Assembly (NCBI RefSeq): GCF_030247185.1
Contig: NC_080571.1
Location: 344,689,879-344,753,878, forward strand
Direction of reading: 5' to 3'
DNA length: 64,000 nucleotides
DNA from: Malaya genurostris
Lineage: Eukaryota > Arthropoda > Insecta > Diptera > Culicidae
The notes beneath the pieces are model-generated. The model was given only the letters and a program-made list of their open reading frames with translations, searched no databases and was not told the DNA's origin. Shown one piece after another: positions 58,845-64,000 of this stretch (positions are counted from its first letter, which is position 1; the number at the start of each line of letters is the position of its first letter). The position numbers and the translations under genes were made by a program.

Positions 58845-59385
58845 CGATGATGAAAGAATCGATTTCGGAAGAGTTAGACTCGTTTGACCGCTAAAACCGG
58901 GACACTATAAACAGACAACTATTCGTTTTGTAGACATTTAAAAGTCAATCCGAACAATAAATTCTAAAAAGAAATTGAAAAAATGAATGCACAATTTTGC
59001 GATAACTTTGACGGGAATGAAAATGTTTTTCGTTCATTGCGCACGCCTACTACGATTCTCTTCGGAAAAAAAATTCTTGACCAAGGGGAGGACGCTTAGA
59101 ACAATGTGCCAATCACACAATACCACAATGCGTTGGCGCATTTATCAATATTGGCACTTTCGTTTTCATACAGTTGCACAGTTACGGAACACAAAGGGCT
59201 CAGTTTTGACAAGTAGCTGTTTCATGGGGAACAGCGTGGCACACTTAGACTCACAGTATATCACGTGTTTTTTTAGAGGCACAATATAGTTTGTGTTAAG
59301 CGACTTTCCCCTTGTTCCTGACTCTGGTGTCGTGGATTGCTCCGGTTTTGCACTTGAGAGCAGAAATGCAACATTCTGACGGTGT
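58845..59385 (+). repeat. Direct repeat flanking palindrome B, left copy
   Basis: AATTGCTCGATGATGAAAGA, AATCCGAACAATAAATTCTA, GCCTACTACGATTC, then GGTGTCGTGGATTGCTC and GAAATGCAACATTCTGACG. The same blocks in the same order are at 60719-61020, with a piece missing there. Confidence 0.75.
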
Positions 59386-59561
59386 TTCATAGCCATTTTT
59401 TCTCTAAAGTGCAAAAGCAGAACAATCCACGCCTCCAGTGTTTTTCAATGAAAAACGCCATTAATGAGTATAAAAGAGCCAATTCCGTCGAAGAGTTCCT
59501 GAAGGATTGGATGAACAATAGGGTGGGATAAAATATTGATTTCAGCACCACCAAACTTTTC

Positions 59562-60655
59562 CTGTTCCTTTTTGTAAGCACCATGCAAAATTTTAGCTTG
59601 ATCGGAGAAACTATATTTTCGCGCCCGAGGCTTAAAGTTTGTATGGGATTTAGCATGTAGAAAAAAATCGCTTTTTACAGAAAAATCGGCTGGAGACCAA
59701 CCTATGAAATCTAAAAATCAGTGCATGTGTTATTTTCGTAGGAAATTTTACTAAGAAGAAAACATTTGAAGACCGAAAAACAATCCGACATTTGTAGAAA
59801 AAGTTATTAAAGGAAAACCGGCACAAGGTCCGAACAGTGGCTCTTTCCTTAATAGATCTAGCACCACTGCTGTTGTTAGTGATGGTAATATGATTTTGCT
59901 TTCTTTTAATATTCTATAACGGTTTATTTGAGTTGTTTGATGTCTTCACAAAAGTTTCCCAGCTTATTAGCAGGATTTTTTAAAGTGACTAGCCAGGCAC
60001 CAAAACTCACTGTAAAGACACAAAAATGTCTAACTTTTTAATTTGAAGAAATAGGTTTTTGGAGTCTTCTACAATATTTTACATAAACTCAAATCCAATA
60101 ACATTGCCGAAGATATAAACTCTCTTGAGATATAGAGATATAGATTAGAAGATATAAACGGTACTATTTTATGCAAACAAAAACATAATTTACATGACTT
60201 TTTTTGTGTCTTTACAGTAAAGTTTGCAGCATGGTTTGTCATTTAAAAATAATCTTCATTCTCTGCTGAGTAAGTATCGTGAAGATATCAAACAACTCGG
60301 ATCAACCGTTGTAGCACATTAAAAGGAAGTCACATCATTACTAGCAGCAGTGGTGCTAGATGTATCAAGGAATGAGCCACTGTTCGGACCTTGTGTCGGT
60401 TTTCCATAACTTTTTCTACAAATGTCGGATTGTTTTGCGGTCTTCTAAAGTTTTCTTTCTCGTAAAATTCCCTACGAAAATAACACATGTACTGATTTTT
60501 AGAGTCTATAGGATGATCTCCAGTCGATTTTTTTTTGTAAAATGTCATTTTCCCCATACTAAATCCCATACAAACTTTAAGCCTCGGACGCAAAAATATA
60601 GTTTTCTCCGATCGAACTAAAATTTTGCATAGCTACTATGGGACCCAAAAGGAAC
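59562..60655. repeat. Large imperfect palindrome B (about 1.1 kb)
   Basis: The arms 59562-60034 and 60197-60655 are reverse complements along almost their whole length. Examples: GCAAAATTTTAGCTTGATCG (59583) pairs with CGATCGAACTAAAATTTTGC (about 60609). ACAAGGTCCGAACAGTGGCT pairs with AGCCACTGTTCGGACCTTGT. CACTGTAAAGACACAAAAA pairs with GTGTCTTTACAGTAAAG. The loop is about 160 bp. No gene is in it. A third, diverged partial arm copy is at 58760-58815. Confidence 0.85.
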
Positions 60656-60718
60656 CCGGTTCGAGAGATGTAATCTCATATGTCACGTAAACTGATTAAT
60701 TCCAGTGTTTTTCAATGA

Positions 60719-61046
60719 AACAAAATTGCTGGATGATGAATGAATCGATTTCAAAAGACTTAGACTCGTTTGACAGCTACACTCTTAAAACTTAATCCGA
60801 ACAATAAATTCTAAAAGAAAGTAAAAAATGAATGCACATTTTTGCGAAAACTTTGACAGGAATGAACATATTTTTCGTTTAAAGCGCGCGCCTACTACGA
60901 TTCCCTTCGGAAAAAAATCCGGACTCGTATGCCGTTTTTCATTGAAAAACACTGGTGTCGTGGATTGCTCTGGTTTTACACTTTCGAACAGAAATGCAAC
61001 ATTCTGACGATTTTGAAGTGAAGTTTGACTACATCACATAAAATCG
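60719..61046 (+). repeat. Direct repeat flanking palindrome B, right copy
   Basis: AATTGCTGGATGATGAATGA, AATCCGAACAATAAATTCTA, GCCTACTACGATTC, then GGTGTCGTGGATTGCTC and GAAATGCAACATTCTGACG. It is followed by GTTTGACTACATCACATAAA, which also occurs inverted at 43313-43332 in palindrome A, linking the two structures. Confidence 0.75.
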
Positions 61047-61543
61047 AGGGGAATGACAGTAATTCATTTCCTAATTACCAATGAAAAATTTACTCCGCTT
61101 CGCATTGCTTGAGGCTCATATGTGTCGTTTTCCCTCACTTAATGAGAATATGAAAAGTAAGCTTCGCTTTTTAGATCACCGTGGGTATATCATCAATTTA
61201 TCTAGATTTTACAAGAATATTCATGAATAATTTGCTTGTGTTGTATAGTTACTGCTATGACAACACATACAACAATATCGTTGATGACAAGCGGTGAAAT
61301 AAATTCATGTTCGAAAGAATTGAATACGTGCAAGAAGACTGAATTTGTAAGTAATAAATGTAATGAGTGAATTGAATGCATATTAAATAAGGAAATATAT
61401 TTCCAGCTTCAAGCTGCTAGCGCAGTTGCTCTGAAAATTAGTCGAATTAGTTCAATCCTAACAATCGTATTACTTAGCTTCGACCCATCGAACGTTACTG
61501 GGCAATCGTGAAGAGGATCTTCAAGAAGACTAGTAAGGCAGCT

Positions 61544-61553
61544 GGAAGCATGC
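61544..61553. repeat. RTE target-site duplication, left
   Basis: GGAAGCATGC, identical to 62628-62637. Confidence 0.75.
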
Positions 61554-62627
61554 TACTTACCTTACCTAACAGCTATAGGCCTGAGGTGTCCTTTGCTGTA
61601 TCAAGCATACGTCTCCACATAACTCGGTCCATGGCTGCTCGTCGCCAGCCACTCAAGGCACGGATGCTTCTGAGATCACCCTCCACTTGATCGATCCACC
61701 TTGCTCGCTGCGCTCCTCTTCTTCTTGTACCAGTCGGATTAGATTCAAGAACCATTTTCACTGGGCTGTCGTCCGACATCCTTATGACATGCCCAGCCCA
61801 TCGTAAACGTCTGATTTTAGCTGTCCGTACGATGGGTGGTTCTCCTAGCAGCTGTTGCAATTCGTGATTAATACGCCGTCTCCACGTTCCGTCTTCCATC
61901 TGCACTCCGCCATAGATGGTCCTCAGTACCTTTCTTTCGAAAACACTGAGGGCGCGTTGGTCCTCTGCCAACATAGTCCAGGTCTCGTGGTCATAGAGAA
62001 CAACCGGTCTAATTAGCGTTTTGTAGATGGTCAATTTCGTGCGGTGGCGTACTTTTCTCGATCGGAAGGTTTTTCTGAGTCCAAAGTACGCACGATTCCC
62101 TGCCAAAATACGTCTATGAATTTCTCTGCTGGTGTCATTATCGGCGGTCACCAGTGAACCCAAATACACGAACTCGTTAACCACCTCGATATCGTCACCG
62201 TCTATCAATATTCGTGGTGGGAGGCGTAGTGTTTCTTCTCCGGAGCCTCTTCCTCTCATGTATTTTGTTTTCGACGCATTTATGGCCAGTCCGATACGCC
62301 TAGCTTCAGCTTTCAGTCCGATGTAGGTTTCCGTCATCTTCTCAAGGTTACGTGTTACAATACCAATATCGTCAGCGAAGCCAAAAAGTTGTACGGACTT
62401 TCGGAAGATCGTGCCACTCGTGTCGATCCTCGCTCTTCGAATCACACCTTCCAGGGCAATATTGAACAAGATACAGGAAAGTCCATCACCTTGACGTAGT
62501 CCTCTCCGAGATTCGAAGGGACTCGAGAGCGTCCCAGATACTCGGACGTAGCACATCACTCTATCCATCGTTGCTTTGACCAATCGCGTCAGTTTATCCG
62601 GGAAACCGTATTCGTGCATTATCTGCC
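61554..62627 (-). mobile_element. RTE-clade LINE, 5'-truncated insertion
   Basis: It is flanked by the 10-bp duplication GGAAGCATGC at 61544-61553 and 62628-62637. The 3' end has TAAGGTAAG-type short repeats on the minus strand in place of a long poly(A), as is usual for RTE elements. The 5' end is cut inside the reverse transcriptase domain, the normal result of incomplete reverse transcription. It resembles the JAM1-type elements known from Aedes; this affiliation is inference. Confidence 0.85.
61573..62619 (-). CDS. RTE-clade reverse transcriptase, C-terminal 348 residues
   Basis: The frame is open throughout and is truncated at its N-terminus by the insertion event; MHEYG is internal, not a true start. 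Reverse transcriptase blocks visible: RRGLRQGDGLSCILFNIALE (primer-grip region), QLFGFADDIGIVTRN with the catalytic FADD near residue 82, then KTKYM and FVYLGSLVT. The C-terminal part has RPVVLYDHETWTM, then FERKVLRTIYG, RRRINHELQQL, RLRWAGHVIRM and ARWIDQVEGDL. This is the typical RTE tail. There is no endonuclease domain, so it is not functional even though the frame has no stop; the intact frame points to a recent insertion. Confidence 0.88.
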   Translation of the reverse strand: MHEYGFPDKLTRLVKATMDRVMCYVRVSGTLSSPFESRRGLRQGDGLSCILFNIALEGVIRRARIDTSGTIFRKSVQLFGFADDIGIVTRNLEKMTETYIGLKAEARRIGLAINASKTKYMRGRGSGEETLRLPPRILIDGDDIEVVNEFVYLGSLVTADNDTSREIHRRILAGNRAYFGLRKTFRSRKVRHRTKLTIYKTLIRPVVLYDHETWTMLAEDQRALSVFERKVLRTIYGGVQMEDGTWRRRINHELQQLLGEPPIVRTAKIRRLRWAGHVIRMSDDSPVKMVLESNPTGTRRRGAQRARWIDQVEGDLRSIRALSGWRRAAMDRVMWRRMLDTAKDTSGL

Positions 62628-62637
62628 GGAAGCATGC
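62628..62637. repeat. RTE target-site duplication, right
   Basis: GGAAGCATGC, identical to 61544-61553. Confidence 0.75.
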
Positions 62638-62752
62638 AGGAGTTCAAAAAACATTTGGGCTCAAGCGTCTAAAAATGCGATGCAACACTTATCCGGAACT
62701 TGATGAAGAGCGTTCGATCATAAGTTCGAAAATTCGTGAAGGAATAACTTAA

Positions 62753-64000
62753 ATTTCATCCGGTTTTCATTATGCTCAAGTTTAACCTCGTACAATAAAG
62801 GATCAATTTTTAGTTTGAATAAAATATCGTTTTTTATCATAATTTGAAAGAAAAATTTGTGGATAGCTTATTTTCGATACACTCCTTAGGGTAACAATAC
62901 CTTCATTCATCTCAGTTCCATATGCCAAAAACCATTAATTAGAGTAAGATCTGCTATTTTCGTTCGATAGATTGACTTTAAGGGTAAGATGAAAACGCGT
63001 CGCTATAAAATCAGTACTGTATAACTTTCGAACTATTTTTTCTGTAGTATTTCTTCTTTGGACCGAAGTAGACATGTTGTATCCTATTTTATCACAATTC
63101 GTTAATTGAAAGTCGAGTAATAATATAAAAATATGGCGACTCTACTATCGAGATGATTATTGGGACAACAGCCCTAGGTAGAAAGCAATATTGTGGTGAG
63201 CATCTTTTTCGATTTGATTTACACCATTCGTCAACAACGAAGTCCTTGATTATTGTTATAAAACGACCTTGGTGGTAACTTCCGTTCCAATTACACACAC
63301 AACGAGCTGAATTCATCGATCCACCCACTTTGCTGGTCATACTAGAAACCAGGTCCAAATTTGCAATACCAAACTCTAATTATCATCAATTGTACCTATT
63401 CCGTTTAGCCAACCAATCAAGCCATCAAGCCGTGAACAGTAATGATCAAATCGTGACCAATACCGGCGGCGCCTCCAGCAGACATTGATCCTTCGGCAAA
63501 ACTTTGGCATTAGGTTTCTGGATATTTCTCCCACCCGACCTGACATCCACCGGGCGCTTTAAAACACAAAACGTGTTTAGGTGAAAGTATGCACCGAAAC
63601 GTAGACACGTTGGCCTGATTTACATCCGTCTCCCAGCTTCTTAGGCCGCCACGTTGGGGTGACTTAAGCCAGTCTCAAACATCTCAAACCAAGCCAGCAT
63701 GTGTATCACGTGTGAAATTACTTTAAATGGCACTTCTCGTTCCAGACACAATCCGAAACAAGTATACAACTGCGAAGAGTACGCCCCGTTTCCGGCCCAT
63801 AAAATCCGTTGCCGTTCCGATGACGAAAGTAAGTGCAAGCGAATAAATGCAGAAATCGAAACTGTTACAAACAAGATTATGCACAAAAAACAGTCCCACC
63901 GTCAGTTCGGCCAGATGTTGTCAATTTAATTTATTCAAGTAAACGTGCTCGTTTTGGGAACTATTCGTCAGAACTAAACGGCATCGGCCATCGCCGGTCA
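62753..64000. other. Non-coding sequence to the window end
   Basis: No gene is recognised. 63280-64000 is less AT-rich and not repeated elsewhere in the window, so it may be host non-coding DNA. The frames at 63092-63358, 63641-63886 and 63699-63929 resemble nothing known. Confidence 0.45.

Larger units (their letters stand above)
61451..62752 (+). pseudogene. D37E transposase C-terminus interrupted by an RTE LINE
   Basis: Left of the RTE insertion (61451-61553) the frame reads FNPNNRIT, a stop, then LRPIERYWAIVKRIFKKTSK and AAGSM. Right of it (62628-62752) it continues QEFKK and, after shifts, SKNAMQHL and LMKSVR. RPIERYW is the block with the catalytic glutamate. The aspartate blocks are absent. 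Removing the RTE and one 10-bp duplication joins GSM to QEF without a break, which shows that the transposon remnant was there first. Confidence 0.72.

Overview
The window is insect nuclear DNA, most probably from a culicine mosquito (Aedes-like). It is AT-rich and intron-containing. It is filled with element types known from mosquitoes: I-, Jockey- and RTE-clade LINEs, Tc1/mariner elements of the D37E and DD34D types, many MITEs, and a dispersed repeat with a CA microsatellite. There are no bacterial operons, CRISPR arrays or convincing tRNA genes. The species call is inference.

Only one clearly functional host gene is present. It is a SIPA1L/SPAR-type Rap GTPase-activating protein on the minus strand, made of a 4.6 kb exon (25847-30451: Rap-GAP, PDZ, long disordered tails) and a last coding exon (21867-22370: polyglutamine stretch and C-terminal coiled coil). 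They are separated by a 3.5 kb intron that carries an antisense Jockey-like LINE fused to a damaged mariner. The joined frame is open for about 1,697 codons. The second host-derived locus is a broken histone H2A gene (16550-16924). It keeps a TATA box and the histone 3' stem-loop but has frameshifts and lacks its C-terminal coding part.

Layout. 1-803: right end of a mariner inside a LINE 3' end. 804-5117: non-coding. 5118-6414: D37E transposon with TIRs and TA duplication. 6980-13055: nearly complete I-clade LINE (ORF1, ORF2) with a 13-bp target duplication. 13148-13630: probable MITE with a perfect 19-bp hairpin. 16550-17388: H2A remnant, divergent TATA boxes and a MITE. 18476-19363: DNA element with GTTCACAC ends. 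20640-30451: Rap-GAP gene. 32035-38024: putative 6 kb DNA element holding a mariner that itself holds a 2 kb insertion. 38182-50990: MITEs, dispersed repeats, a CA microsatellite, a 1.5 kb imperfect palindrome, a second GTTCACAC element and LINE scraps. 51819-58050: decayed transposases of at least four Tc1/mariner copies, a foldback-like element and one unexplained 74-codon ORF. 58760-61046: a 1.1 kb palindrome between direct repeats. 61451-62752: D37E transposon remnant interrupted by a 5'-truncated RTE LINE with a 10-bp duplication. 62753-64000: nothing recognised.

The transposase and reverse-transcriptase genes are almost all broken, so the window reads as a host gene expanded by layered insertions, several of which can be ordered in time from their nesting.
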